From Amyelois transitella (Eukaryota > Arthropoda > Insecta > Lepidoptera > Pyralidae): 64,000 nucleotides of DNA. Numbering within the stretch: position 1 is the stretch's first letter; each line of letters opens with the position of its first letter. The stretch is from NCBI RefSeq assembly GCF_032362555.1, contig NC_083535.1:1364001-1428000 (forward strand), given 5' to 3'. Below, piece after piece: positions 50,405-62,007 of the stretch. The translations under genes were made by a program, and so were the position numbers. The notes under the pieces were generated by a model that did not search any database, was not told where the DNA came from, and saw only the letters and a list, made by a program, of their open reading frames with translations.

Positions 50405-53400
50405 TCATCACGTCATCCTACAAGGTGCACGTCCAGAAACTAGACGCGAACGCTTGCTTGTACGTGATCACCAGTCACCACAGACTGAAACATAATTCTA
50501 GCGCCACAGCGTTACCGCTTTCGTTCAAGACACACTAACAGTTCTACCACTCATCATTTTAATCATCATCATCATCATCATGAAAAAAGTCAACTTACCA
50601 TCGCCATCGGGTCGCGCCACGGGCACTCTCTTCGACTGTGGTCGCGACTGCTCGGACGCCATGAGTTTCACCTGGAAAATGTTTTCTTATCTATTTAGCC
50701 GTGTGGTGGAAGAGAATGCTGCAGTGCAGTTTGTTACCGCTTCTTCTGCACTGACGCCTGGGAAGCGGCAGTAAACTTAGTTTTAAGTAATTTATTTGAG
50801 GTCAACCAATGTTGTTAAACCATACGTTTTGACAATTATTAAGCGATATGAAGTATCCTAATGATAGAATTGAGATTCAAATAGTGATAGGTTGCTAGCC
50901 CATCGCCTAAAAAAGAATCCCAAGTTTGTAAGCCTATCCCTTAGTCACCTTATACGACATCCATGGGGAAGAGATGAAGTGGTCCTATCCTTTTTTGTAT
51001 TGGTGCCGGGAACCACACGGCACTGTGTATATGTATGTTTGATAGATATTTAATTACTCAATCTCACCTTCGGTGACTCCGGCGCAGGTCGGTACATCTG
51101 ATTGTACCCGTGCACCTGGCCAATCATCCTGTGCTGCTCAACGGTGGCCGGGTCTAAGTACCCCCTCGCCGGGTTGGGGGGTAAATCGTACCGGCGATGC
51201 CTGGTCGACTGCTGCGACACCTCTGTAACCATGAGAGCTGTGACCTTATTACATCGCCTTCTTTTAAGCGCGTAGCTTTTTTTTACGAGTACACTTTGTT
51301 AAGGACATATTTTTTTTTTTCTACCATTTTGAATGTTGCCAGTAGCATAAAAAAATAGTCAGTTAGTGTACAAAGCAGTTGTTGGAACCTCCTCTTAAGC
51401 AAGAATATGCCTGTATGTAGGCGGCTGCACTCTTTCAAAACAATTGTTCATTATAAACGAACCCAATCTATACTAATATTATAAAGCTGAAGAGTTTGTT
51501 TGTTTGAACGCGCTAATCTCAGGAACTACTGGTTCAAATTGAATAATTATTTTCGTGTTGAATAGACCATTTATCGAGGAAGGCTTTAGGCTATATAACA
51601 TCAAGCTTTCATTATAAGGAGCGAAGAAATAATGGAAAATGTGAAAAAAACGGGGATAGTTATTCACCCTTGATGGCTTCAATGATGCCCAAAATAACTA
51701 TTCCACGCGGACGGAGTCGCGGGCAAAGCTAGTTACAAATATATACTTACTTTTCTTAGGCTGAGTTCGCACAGTTATGAGCGGGAGCGCTTCTATCGAC
51801 GGCCGCTGGTCGGTCACTCGAGTGGAGCTGAAAATTATCACCAAATAAAAGGAATAATGTGATATTTTCGCTCATTTTTGTCATTGTTGCATTGCAAAGC
51901 GGTTTTTTATTCGCCGTGTGGTTCCCGGCAGAGCCTTTTGGTTCCAATAGCACCAATAGAAAAAAGAATAGGACCACTCCATCTCTTTCCCACGGATGCC
52001 GTAAAAGGCAACTAATAAAGGATAGGCTTATAAATTTGGGATTCTTCTTTTAGGTGATGGGCTAGCAACCTGTCAGCAACAAGCAACGCAGACCACAAAT
52101 TTTTGGCGTGTGGTTCCCGGCACCAATAAAAAAAAAGAATAGGACCACTCCATCTATTTCCCATGGATGTCGTAAAAGGCCACTAATAAGGATAGGCTTA
52201 TAAACTTGGGATTCTTCTTTTAGGCAATGGGCTAGCAACCTGTCTTGAACTTGGTCTATCAGTATTTTCAAGACTGTTGGCTCTGTCTACCCCGCAAGGG
52301 ATATAGACGTGATCATATTTTCAACTCATCTTCTTTTTCTTAAGCTGTACGAAAGTAAGAAAACCTGGTGTCATTCATACCTCCGTTTCTTTAATTTCCT
52401 TTTCTTTTTTAAAACTTTCACCAAATCTATTTTCTCTTGTAAGTCGTCGCATCTCGCTTCTGCCAAAGCAAATTGGTCTTCCAATTCGGGTATGGAAGCT
52501 ACAGAAACAGAAGAAATGTGTTATATTGACTTTATAAAGCGAAGGAAGTATGCAGAGATCGTGGCAAGTTGATAAAGGTAGTCTCTACCTACCCCTCCGG
52601 GAAAGAGGCGTGATTTTATGTATGTATGTAAAGTTAAGGCTTAAATGCACTACCGTCTAAAAGATTCGATTTCCGGCCTGGACATGGTGGAAAAAGAACG
52701 TTTTCTTGATCTAGGTCTAGTATCTTCATTTATAGTATTTATACTATGAATGATCACAATATCACATCGCGTATCTCGAACTTTATTTGGGCCTAGCTGA
52801 AAGATTTGTCCCTTATATAGCTATTTATTAATATTTATTAATAACGTCTGTATCCTTTGCGGGGTAGACAGAGCCAGCAGTTTTTAAAGACTGATAGGCC
52901 ACGCTCAGCTGTTCGGCTTAATGTTAGAATTAAGATTCCAAAAGTGACAGATTATAAGCCTATCCCTTAGTCGCCTTTTACGACATCCATGGGAAAGAGA
53001 TGAAGACGTCCTTTTTATATTGGTGCCGAGAACCACACGGCATATTTAATTTATTTATTCTCCTATTTAGATTTATACTGGCCAATTGTACATTGAATCA
53101 ACTGAATAGTAAAATTAAATATGATATTAACCACGAATGTCCAGTTTTCTCGTGGAAAGTCTTCCTTCTAACGCACCTCCAGACAAACTGCTGGAGCTCT
53201 TGTGACGCTTACCTGCAAACAGGCGTCTCGAAATTCGTATCATCCATAATAAAAAGAGGACGCCTAAACTCATGCTTCCTTCTAACGTTAATTGCGGTCA
53301 CATCCTCACCTCTCTGGAGAAGAGCTAGGGGCGCGCTTTTTGACATGTCCTATTATGGGTAAGTCAGGTTATTTTACGAAAAGACTCGTCCGACCAGGAA

Positions 53401-54198
53401 AGAGACAGGGTTAAACACGATCCAGAAGAACGGATTGGAGCTATATATACCTACAACCTCCGACACAACATCGTCGGAGCCGCGGTTCCCCAGGCATAAC
53501 ACCTAGCCTGGCGGAAGATCTTCCCTTTGGTGGCGGTCGAGCCGAATCATCGCTCCCGCTACAACACCAACTAATAGCAGCTCTTTACCAAGCTTGGGTC
53601 TTGGTTGACGCACTAGGTGTAAAGTGCTTATGATTCGCTTACTTATTTCCCGGGAATGAGATGAAATTCATGCCTGCTACGTGACAACCCCATGGTATTG
53701 TGCTTAGAGTATAAAATAAATGATTTAAGGAATACTAACTTACTGGACAGTGTATATTTCTTATGCCGCCATTTTGACATTTTATATTTTGGAATTAAAA
53801 CTCTTAGCTGTCGCAAAATGTCCATATTATACATTTTCAAACAATAGACAAACTCATAAACTTTGGTGTTATCCTGACAATGAATTTATAGACCTAAGTG
53901 AGTTAAACTTAGGGCATTTAAAAAAATTGCGGTCTAGGTACTTGCAAACCATTTGAAACACGATTTTAGTTAGGCTTTTAGAATAGCAGTGGCAGAAACA
54001 AACAAACCGCACTCAAATGCCCGCATTTAAGTCTCAAAAATAAACCAAATAAGAAGAAACTTAAACCATCTTAATCTTTTAAATTTCGCTTGAAAATTGA
54101 ACATATTACGAGACTACCGAAAAATTGGAACAAGACAGTTTGAACACGTCAAACAGGAATAGAACCGTACCTTTAATTAACTTAATACCGTCGCCCAT
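40904..54198 (-). CDS. Unidentified 591-aa protein, 16 coding exons
   Basis: Coding exons in transcript order: 54198-54171, 52498-52381, 51827-51751, 51222-51068, 50671-50599, 50120-49985, 48518-48427, 47649-47569, 47123-47010, 46024-45957, 45354-45166, 44613-44547, 43950-43904, 42754-42567, 41919-41703, 41029-40904. Total 1776 nt. Every junction is GT-AG and every phase matches, so this is a real gene. I do not recognise the family. Visible: a short coiled coil near the N-terminus (LEDQFALAEARCDDL), a basic nuclear-targeting-like KKKRKLKKR, a long basic Ser/Arg/Pro-rich middle, a denser region at aa 315-478 (ELPTVASQMKQARMQYYQV, HNIGVNIQQVLNGVKI, LPSYKFNMSFNRLLTLYREG) that looks like the conserved core, and a charged C-terminal helix (ELEQRRDELSRELADREDHI). 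No signal peptide or membrane segment. Start: MGDGIKLIK, just after a five-codon upstream ORF. Confidence 0.82.
41074..41323 (-). repeat. Rep-A, full length, upstream of the last exon
   Basis: Complete reverse copy in the final intron. ATTATAC on both sides may be a short target-site duplication. The element ends about 45 nt from the exon at 41029. Confidence 0.8.
41346..41455 (-). repeat. Rep-B, diverged
   Basis: ATCACGCCTCATCCCCGGAT and TTTCATCCTCATGCATCAAT correspond to the Rep-B 3' and 5' parts. Confidence 0.5.
41551..41672. mobile_element. Foldback element related to that at 12383
   Basis: GTGGCACGCGGGACGCC on the left, AGTCGCGCGTGCCGTATA on the right, with an internal AAAAGCGAAACAGCG. 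Confidence 0.5.
42120..42320 (+). repeat. Rep-K, longest copy
   Basis: GCTGCAGTGCAGTTTGTTAC to GAATAAAAATTTTGAATTCG. The first part reads as an open C-terminus ending ALTPWKQQ and stop (related ALTPGKRQ at 50760), so it may be the 3' end of a non-LTR ORF plus its 3' UTR. Confidence 0.7.
42452..42484 (+). repeat. (TTTC)n microsatellite
   Basis: About eight TTTC units in an intron of the 16-exon gene. Confidence 0.8.
42777..43202 (+). repeat. Rep-A with 12-bp target-site duplication, interrupted by Rep-B
   Basis: GTATTATTGTGT at 42777-42788 and 43191-43202 bounds Rep-A. The element begins 34 nt from the acceptor of exon 42754-42567. Its body is split after ACCACTCGCAT by a Rep-B insertion. 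Confidence 0.9.
42848..42971 (+). repeat. Rep-B nested in Rep-A, 11-bp target-site duplication
   Basis: ACCACTCGCAT at 42837-42847 and 42972-42982 flanks a Rep-B copy with a (GTAT)n tail. It proves Rep-B is itself mobile and was active after this Rep-A inserted. Confidence 0.9.
43255..43445 (-). mobile_element. SINE-T copy
   Basis: Reverse copy, CTTCTTGTACCTCCTGGCTT to ATGTACAGGTTTCCTCGCT. Confidence 0.65.
43685..43891 (-). mobile_element. Hel-2 Helitron-like element
   Basis: Complete, CTAGAGGCCGCCCGCGACTT to TTTATAATAGTAGTAGGA. It ends 13 nt from exon 43904-43950 of the 16-exon gene. Confidence 0.7.
44627..44800 (-). repeat. Rep-B, longest copy
   Basis: Extends past the usual head to TACTCTTGACCTGACCCTTT. 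It starts about 14 nt upstream of exon 44613-44547 on the gene strand. Confidence 0.75.
44885..44935 (+). repeat. Rep-A 3' tip
   Basis: TCTGTCTACCCCGCAAGGGA and end only. Confidence 0.65.
44976..45125 (-). repeat. Rep-B copy
   Basis: Reverse, with the same GACCTGACCCTTG head extension as the copy at 44627. Confidence 0.75.
46107..46172 (-). repeat. Unclassified repeat shared with 53503
   Basis: GGGAGCGATGATTCGGCTCG is the reverse complement of sequence at 53540-53560, with matching flanks (GAAGATC..CCC). Two copies in opposite orientation. Confidence 0.6.
46481..46692 (-). mobile_element. SINE-S copy
   Basis: Reverse copy, with a deletion between the B box and A box. Confidence 0.8.
47163..47413 (+). 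repeat. Rep-A, full length
   Basis: Head GCCGTGTGGTTCCCGGCACC to the GTAT tail, about 40 nt from exon 47123 of the 16-exon gene. Confidence 0.85.
47744..47815 (-). mobile_element. SINE-S 3' portion
   Basis: Only the body end is left (AAATTACACAGATTGAGTTA). A Rep-A copy follows directly. Confidence 0.7.
47817..48005 (-). repeat. Rep-A with internal deletion
   Basis: Tail through TTAATGATGGAATTGAAG, then CCCATCGCCTACAAGAGG to GACGTCCATGGGA. Inserted into or beside the SINE-S body. Confidence 0.75.
48541..48619 (-). repeat. Rep-A 3' part
   Basis: Ends at TTGAAAAGACTTAATGGCC, 22 nt beyond exon 48518 on the upstream side. Confidence 0.7.
48632..48873 (-). mobile_element. SINE-S, full length
   Basis: Reverse copy with intact B box (GGATTCGAACC). 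Confidence 0.85.
49855..49889 (-). repeat. Rep-A tail fragment
   Basis: Tail plus ATGGTCACGTCTATAT only. Confidence 0.5.
50238..50401 (+). repeat. Long (CT)n microsatellite with CCCC interruptions
   Basis: About 165 bp of CT dinucleotides broken by C-rich steps. On the sense strand of the surrounding gene it is a polypurine tract starting 118 nt upstream of the exon at 50120. Confidence 0.95.
50700..50860 (+). repeat. Rep-K copy joined to Rep-A
   Basis: Open reading to ALTPGKRQ and stop, then the 3' block. A reverse Rep-A follows immediately. Confidence 0.7.
50862..51024 (-). repeat. Rep-A head half
   Basis: Lacks the 3' end and tail. Head CCGGGAACCACACGGCAC at right. Confidence 0.75.
51470..51735 (+). 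mobile_element. Hel-1 Helitron-like element, complete
   Basis: TCTATACTAATATTATAAAG to GCGGGCAAAGCTAGTT. Best copy in the window; ends 16 nt from exon 51751-51827. Confidence 0.75.
51912..52077 (+). repeat. Rep-A, head and body
   Basis: Head duplicated or rearranged (GTGTGGTTCCCGGCAGAGCC). Truncated after CTAGCAACCTGTCAGC and followed by a second copy. Confidence 0.75.
52105..52317 (+). repeat. Rep-A with internal deletion
   Basis: Second of a same-orientation pair. The body is shortened between CTAGCAACCTGTC and TTGAACTTGGTC. Confidence 0.75.
52539..52630 (+). repeat. Rep-B 3' part
   Basis: AGCGAAGGAAGTATGCAGAG to the GTAT tail, 41 nt upstream (gene sense) of exon 52498. Confidence 0.75.
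52640..52820 (+). mobile_element. Diverged SINE-S relic
   Basis: Weak match along the whole SINE-S body (GTCTAAAAGATTCGATTTCC, ATCTAGGTCTAGTATCTTC, TTTGTCCC). Confidence 0.45.
52848..53042 (-). repeat. Rep-A with internal deletion
   Basis: AACGTCTGTATCCTTTGCGG to CCGAGAACCACACGGCA. Confidence 0.75.
53262..53385 (-). repeat. SINE-T fragment
   Basis: GTCACATCCTCACCTCTCTG and GTAAGTCAGGTTATTTTACG mark the 3' half in reverse. Confidence 0.5.
53503..53567 (+). repeat. Unclassified repeat shared with 46107
   Basis: Opposite-orientation partner of the 46107 copy (GGCGGTCGAGCCGAATCATC). Confidence 0.6.
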
Positions 54199-54856
54199 AT
54201 TCAACTTGAAATTTTCATTCCACACGCCTCTCGATTCCGTGTTAATTTTAAAATAAACTGACTACTAGATAATAAATATAAAAAGGGTGTTTTAATAGTA
54301 AATGCACTAAAAAATCATTACGTCAAAGTTGTCAAAATATTAGCCATAGGAACAAACAAGATCGCATCGGGCGTCTGCGTGATCTATGAGCCCGGACAAT
54401 TTGTTTTTTTATTGTCTGACTGATGAGGCCGATCGTGCTTTTATAAGCTTATTTTTGTTCAAAGCAAATCAGATATTATCTGAATGAAACACCTTGAAAA
54501 TTCCTAACGGTTAAGGCTTCGAATTTCTATACATTGCATGATGCTCCGTCAAAATTGGGTAATTATAAGCCCGCTCTGAAAAGATTCAAACAGTTCGCAG
54601 TTCTATAATAATTTTGCCGGTATCAATTGATCTATTGAAAAAACAAACCTAGATCGATTATGACCCCCGCAAAAAAGTATAGGATAGGATTTTGCGATAC
54701 CTAGATAGTTCATTTTTATCTACATGGTGCTGTTCGAAATTAAAACTAGCTATGGTTTCTTTTCCAGTTACGACACACTGACACAGATAATAAAGATGTA
54801 TGATAATAGTTTTGATTTTTTTTAAATAATTCTTCCGAATTAAGTGAAGGCTTTGA

Positions 54857-55205
54857 TACTTAAGTGGTCGAATCGGTAAAGAGCCCGCTTAAAAAGTGTG
54901 ATGGGCAGAAAGGCCACAGGTTCGAATCCCACCTTGGTACATACCAATGACTAACTACATTCCTTTGAAAACTAACCGATGCTCTTGAGGGAAAACATCG
55001 TGAGGAAACCTGCCCATTCAGGTAACTGGATGTGTAACCATGATCGATCCAATACTGGTTAGGTTTACCCGCAAAGGAGATCAGGAAGTCGCTTCGTATA
55101 AAACTGACTCACCCAATCCAGGGTCTATTATCAAATTCATATCCCGGTTTCCTCATCAGAGTGGTGAGGATGCAACCGGGAATAAAAGCCAGGAGGAAGG
55201 TAGAA
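54857..55205 (+). mobile_element. SINE-T, full length
   Basis: tRNA-like head with B box GGTTCGAATCC near 54922, then ACTAACCGATGCTCTTGAGG, AAACCTGCCCATTCAGGTAA, and GATGCAACCGGGAATAAAAG to AGGAGGAAGG. Confidence 0.8.
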
Positions 55206-58200
55206 GCTAGAATTACTAACATCTAATTAAACGTACTAGGCAATCGTAAAAACTATTAAAAATTGCCCCAAGAAGCGAAGCGCAAATTTCGATAGAAAAT
55301 TGGTACCTAAAAAATAAAATAAGTGTTACTTTATTCTTATTTTATTATTTCAATATACACCTATAACTAATTACGGATACAAACGAAATATAATAAATCC
55401 AATAATAATAGTAATATGACAAATATTAAGGGAACAATTCCCGCTTACTAAAGGGAGTAAAATATATAAAAGTAAATATTAAAAATTCTGAACTGATCAT
55501 TGTCTCAAAATTCGTATAAATGCTAAATTTATCGTACCTATTATAAACAATTTGAATTACATGTTAGTATATTTGTATGGGGTTTTAGTGTCATGGGGAT
55601 ACTTCACTATGGGACAGAAAAGCCTAGATTCGTATTTTAAAAAAATATTGTGGTACATATATTTCACTATACCTTTGACAAAAAAACAAATTTCGGGTTT
55701 TTGTGTGGTAGTCAGTGGTTCCGACTGATTAATTTAATAGGTAAATCATTCCATAAAGTAATAAGTTAACTGGGTAAGTATGACTACCATGGTAATACTT
55801 ACTACTTCAATCTTTAACCGACAAAAATCGGTCAAGTTCAAATGTTACACCAAAGCGAAGTAGCGGTAAAACAATACATCTCACATCCTTTTCGATACTC
55901 AAGCAATAATTATACAATTATAAATAAATTGTTTAATATAAGTGAATTTAACACATTATGCCTCAGGGCCAAGGATTCGCTCAGAGTACAATGACATGTA
56001 CTTACAGGTAGCTACAATAGAAATCCGGCGTCTGTACGTACGAACTTGAAAAGAACTTCGCAAAAATTTTAGTTCAACCTATCGCCGTAACTTTTAATAC
56101 GCATAAGAGTTTAAAACTATTTTTATAAAATCCGCCTGACACTAAAACCGTTTTTTATTACAATTTATTTGTGTCCTAATACTCAAATGCATTAGGATTG
56201 CAATTGCAAGAGAAAACTCCAGTTAAATTCGTCATACAAACATATTACCCGTATTTTCACATTTTTATAACTGAAATATTGATTTTAATTAAATTAAAAA
56301 AAAAACATAAAACAGGCGAATACGTTTGTATGAAGAAATGGTTACTTAAATCGTTATACTCCTCGACAGAGATAATAGAATGCTTTAAATAATTGCAAGC
56401 GAACAATATAATTTCATACATCAATAATGTATGTAAATTTTGAAATTCCTACCATGTCAAATGGACAATTTTGTATCAAACTTTTCAAAATAGGCACTTG
56501 AAGTGCACCTGTGCGTTAACTTATGGTAGAAATGGATCATGTTTAAATCTTAAATAAATATATGTAAATACCAGAGTATATAAATACCATCCATCTTCAA
56601 TAACAGGTCCTTCATAGACCAATCTTCACTTGGGAAATATAAATCAGTGACGATTTTTTTTTTGTTTTAAAAATAGTAACTCATTTGACTTCAGACATCG
56701 GTGTATACAAGCAACACGATTAAGATAGGCGTTTAAATCTGTCCAACGCGTTCATTAAATTATAAGAGAGGCAACCGGATATATAATTTATTAGCATTAT
56801 AAATATACATTTTGCTAAGTGTCGCTATAACGTTTGCTCGCTTTAAGATAGAATCGCTTTATGGCGTATTTGCTTGACCTACGGCAGATTTGTTATCAAT
56901 CCTGACACAAACTTGTAGAATCTATCAATTATCTCTGCCTACCCCTCCGGGAAAATACCCCACAAGGTACTGCCCATAAGGTTGTCTTTGCCGTTGACTT
57001 AATAGGGTAATTTGCAGTCATCGAGACGATAGAAGACCTATCATGAAATGCTAAAGCTTCAAATTTGCCCTTCCCCTCCATAATAAGTTTTTTTGGAAAG
57101 AAATATGATTAGTTTAGCAAAACTAGTTTAATGTTAACATTTTATAATTGAACGATAGCATATTTTTTTAATGATTCATCCAATGTAAGGACAAATGACC
57201 TTTTTTTTATATCAAATAAATCAATATTCCATAAAATATTAAAGAATATCATGTCGAATCAAAATCAGACATTAGCGGTCAAAAATAAAATAAAGTAAAA
57301 AAATCACTAATCCGTACCACCTTTCTTACCATAAATCTATTTATATTTACAGAACGGTCGTTGGGTTACATAAATTTTATTAGCGTAATTCATAAACTAC
57401 ATACAACTTTTTGGCATAAACATCGTTTTACATAACAATTTATAATGAAAGTTATGCCAAATGATGATTATGCGACAAAACCATCTTTGTAAATTATACC
57501 ACAAAAAATTATGGGATCCAATACAGACCGAATCAACAGAAATACAAACACAATCATGGAATGAAGGTATATAATTCAGTCAGAGTTTCGTAACATGTTT
57601 ATTAAGATAAAAAAAGCATTCCTTTGATAGATGAACAATAAATCACTATTAATATAATAATGTTATATTCTGTATAAAAACGATGGCGAATTTACCAATG
57701 CAAGGAATCAAATTGCTAATATTTTCGAGTGTAGAAAAATAGTTACACTAGACTAGATTAGTAATTGATTGGCGTTCTGAAAAACAATCCATATTTACTA
57801 TATTTTATAAAGGAAGATATTATTCGTTTACATCATAAAGACTTAATATAATAGTGATATAGTTAAAGAACACATAAATAAATGATTAAAAATACGAACA
57901 TACGGCGTGGTCATTTTATATTTGCAATCGCCATATGATAGCATTAATTTATGTCCAATTGATGTTTCTTAAATAAATAGAATTATTACGGAGAGAGCGT
58001 AAATTAATTTAAAAATCCATTTCAAATCAACGTGAACAAGTCTGGGAACAAAATTAAAATCAGCATTATTATCTACTACTATTTTGTATCATTTAATAAA
58101 ATGAAAAAAAAAAACAAATACAATGTATAACTCCCTCCATATGGTTATTCCCTAATTAATTGTTTACAGCTCACGTTCAAAAACGCAATCTCACGTCTCA

Positions 58201-59050
58201 AGTCACTCCTAATACCTCTATGGTACTTATTTTTCTCTCTCTGTGGTCAACACTCGAGAGAGCATACAAAAGGACACCGCAACGCCGATTGCCAAATATA
58301 CGTAATAACCCCGCCGGCCAACTGTTGCGTACACGCGCACTGAACATCCGATACAGTATAAGAGGTAGCTGCATTTTTGGTAACTATCGCTGGAAGGCTT
58401 ATTCCGTAAACGAAAATAAAAATGTACAGTCATCTGCAACGTAACACGACCTCCTGTTCATACTAAAATAAAAGGTGGATGAGGTTTATCTTCAGGGGAC
58501 TGTTAAATATAGTGTGTTTTAGTAGAATCTCTGTTGTATTGTTTTTGACATTCACTTGTTTATACCTAATGTAATTAAACGTCAAATATCATAAACTTCC
58601 ACCAGAAGTTTCCAAAGCTCTTAGATGTGTTATCAAAATACAGCTATCTCTTGTAATAATACAAATGACTGAGGACTCACTATTACCAAGTAATACAAAA
58701 TGCATAGTTCGCACTGTGCATAGCATATATTGTGCATGACATCATTTAAGATTCCAAACACTGCATAAGCAAATTTTATATTAATCATAAAAACTAATGA
58801 TTATAAAGTTAATCTTCAGTTCAGTTCCATTTTACTAAGGTTTGTTTTTTTTTTAATTAATTAGAATGCATTATGTGGTTACAAATAACGACTTAATCAT
58901 AAATAAAATAAATTCTATGAGCAGCGCGTACAAAATCGCCTTTTAGTATATATTAAATCGAAAACTGAGAGACGGCCTGAAGAGAAAATGTAGAGTTAAA
59001 TATTCTCATATCTCAACTGATACGTATTAAAAAGCTGTAATATTCATTAT
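55206..59050. other. AT-rich intergenic or 3' flank
   Basis: No supportable exon or clear repeat except a Rep-B scrap (56932-56957). A slightly GC-richer unique block lies at 58150-58440. Part may be downstream sequence of the minus-strand Cdc42 gene. Confidence 0.4.
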
Positions 59051-59052
59051 TT

Positions 59053-59058
59053 TTTATT
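59053..59058 (-). terminator. Candidate Cdc42 poly(A) signal
   Basis: AATAAA on the minus strand, about 450 nt downstream of the Cdc42 stop codon. Confidence 0.3.
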
Positions 59059-59159
59059 ATGGCGTAATATTAATTATAATTTTATAAAAATAAGTTGAAT
59101 ATTACAGTGTTATCTTAACTTGTTATGTTGTAGCTTAGCAGTCGCCATTTTGCTTAGGA

Positions 59160-59448
59160 AACGTGACGTCATCGCGCTACTAAGTTATTTTTTTAATTTT
59201 CTGTATATATTTGTACCATCAAAGATCATTTGTATTTAAAATAAAAGTATATTTAATGATACATATTTATATACCAAATTATCAACTTATTACAATATTC
59301 TAAAATATAAACGTTCGCAATCGGTGGCTTATAGAATATTGCATCAGAACGTACCGGAAACATTCGATTTCTACAGCGTTCTCGATGTTGCTGGTTGTAA
59401 AGAAAAAAAGGAAATTCGAAATCAGAATTGCAGCGATGACGTCACGTT
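59160..59448. repeat. 16-bp inverted repeat with CRE-like cores
   Basis: AACGTGACGTCATCGC (59160-59175) and its exact reverse complement (59433-59448). Each contains the palindrome TGACGTCA. It lies in the presumed Cdc42 3' UTR. Confidence 0.65.
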
Positions 59449-59508
59449 CCATAGAGTAAGAGCGACTGCCGAGTCCCGCGTGTAATGGCGGCGGACCGCA
59501 TGCCGCGT

Positions 59509-61599
<2,091 letters not shown>

Positions 61600-61846
61600 T
61601 TATCTCCCTATGATGAGCTGTACATAGCAAATGCAAGCAGTGTGAGATGCCTGAAAAGAAAGAGATAGAAGCTGGTTTATTTTTTTAATTTACATCTGGA
61701 GGAACTAAGATGAGTTGATAGAAGAGTTTTAACCATTTTGTAATAAAGACTTTTTAATAAAAATCCTCAGAATCCTGAAAACAACTTTAATTACCAAGAT
61801 TTTATTTATTGACAAATATTAAAAATACATAGATTTCCTTCCTTTT

Positions 61847-61903
61847 CCACATTTCCAATTAATTCAGTATTAGTTACTAATACTGAATTAATTGGAAATG
61901 TGG
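61847..61903. other. 57-bp palindrome with perfect 28-bp arms
   Basis: CCACATTTCCAATTAATTCA at 61847 continues to 61874; after a single T at 61875, 61876-61903 is its exact reverse complement. Located about 200 bp upstream of the Cdc42 ATG-containing exon. Confidence 0.95.
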
Positions 61904-62007
61904 TGTCTCTCCCAGCTTTATGGTGGACACGATCACATGACAATGATACTTATGTTTCTAAATGTAGTGACTGAATTCGACTTTGCTGTGTGAAAAAGAT
62001 GTTTTTA

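Noticed and set aside
50185..50538. Long Ser/Leu-repeat reading frames over the CT tract
   Set aside because: They arise purely from the dinucleotide repeat, occur in several frames, and lie in an intron.
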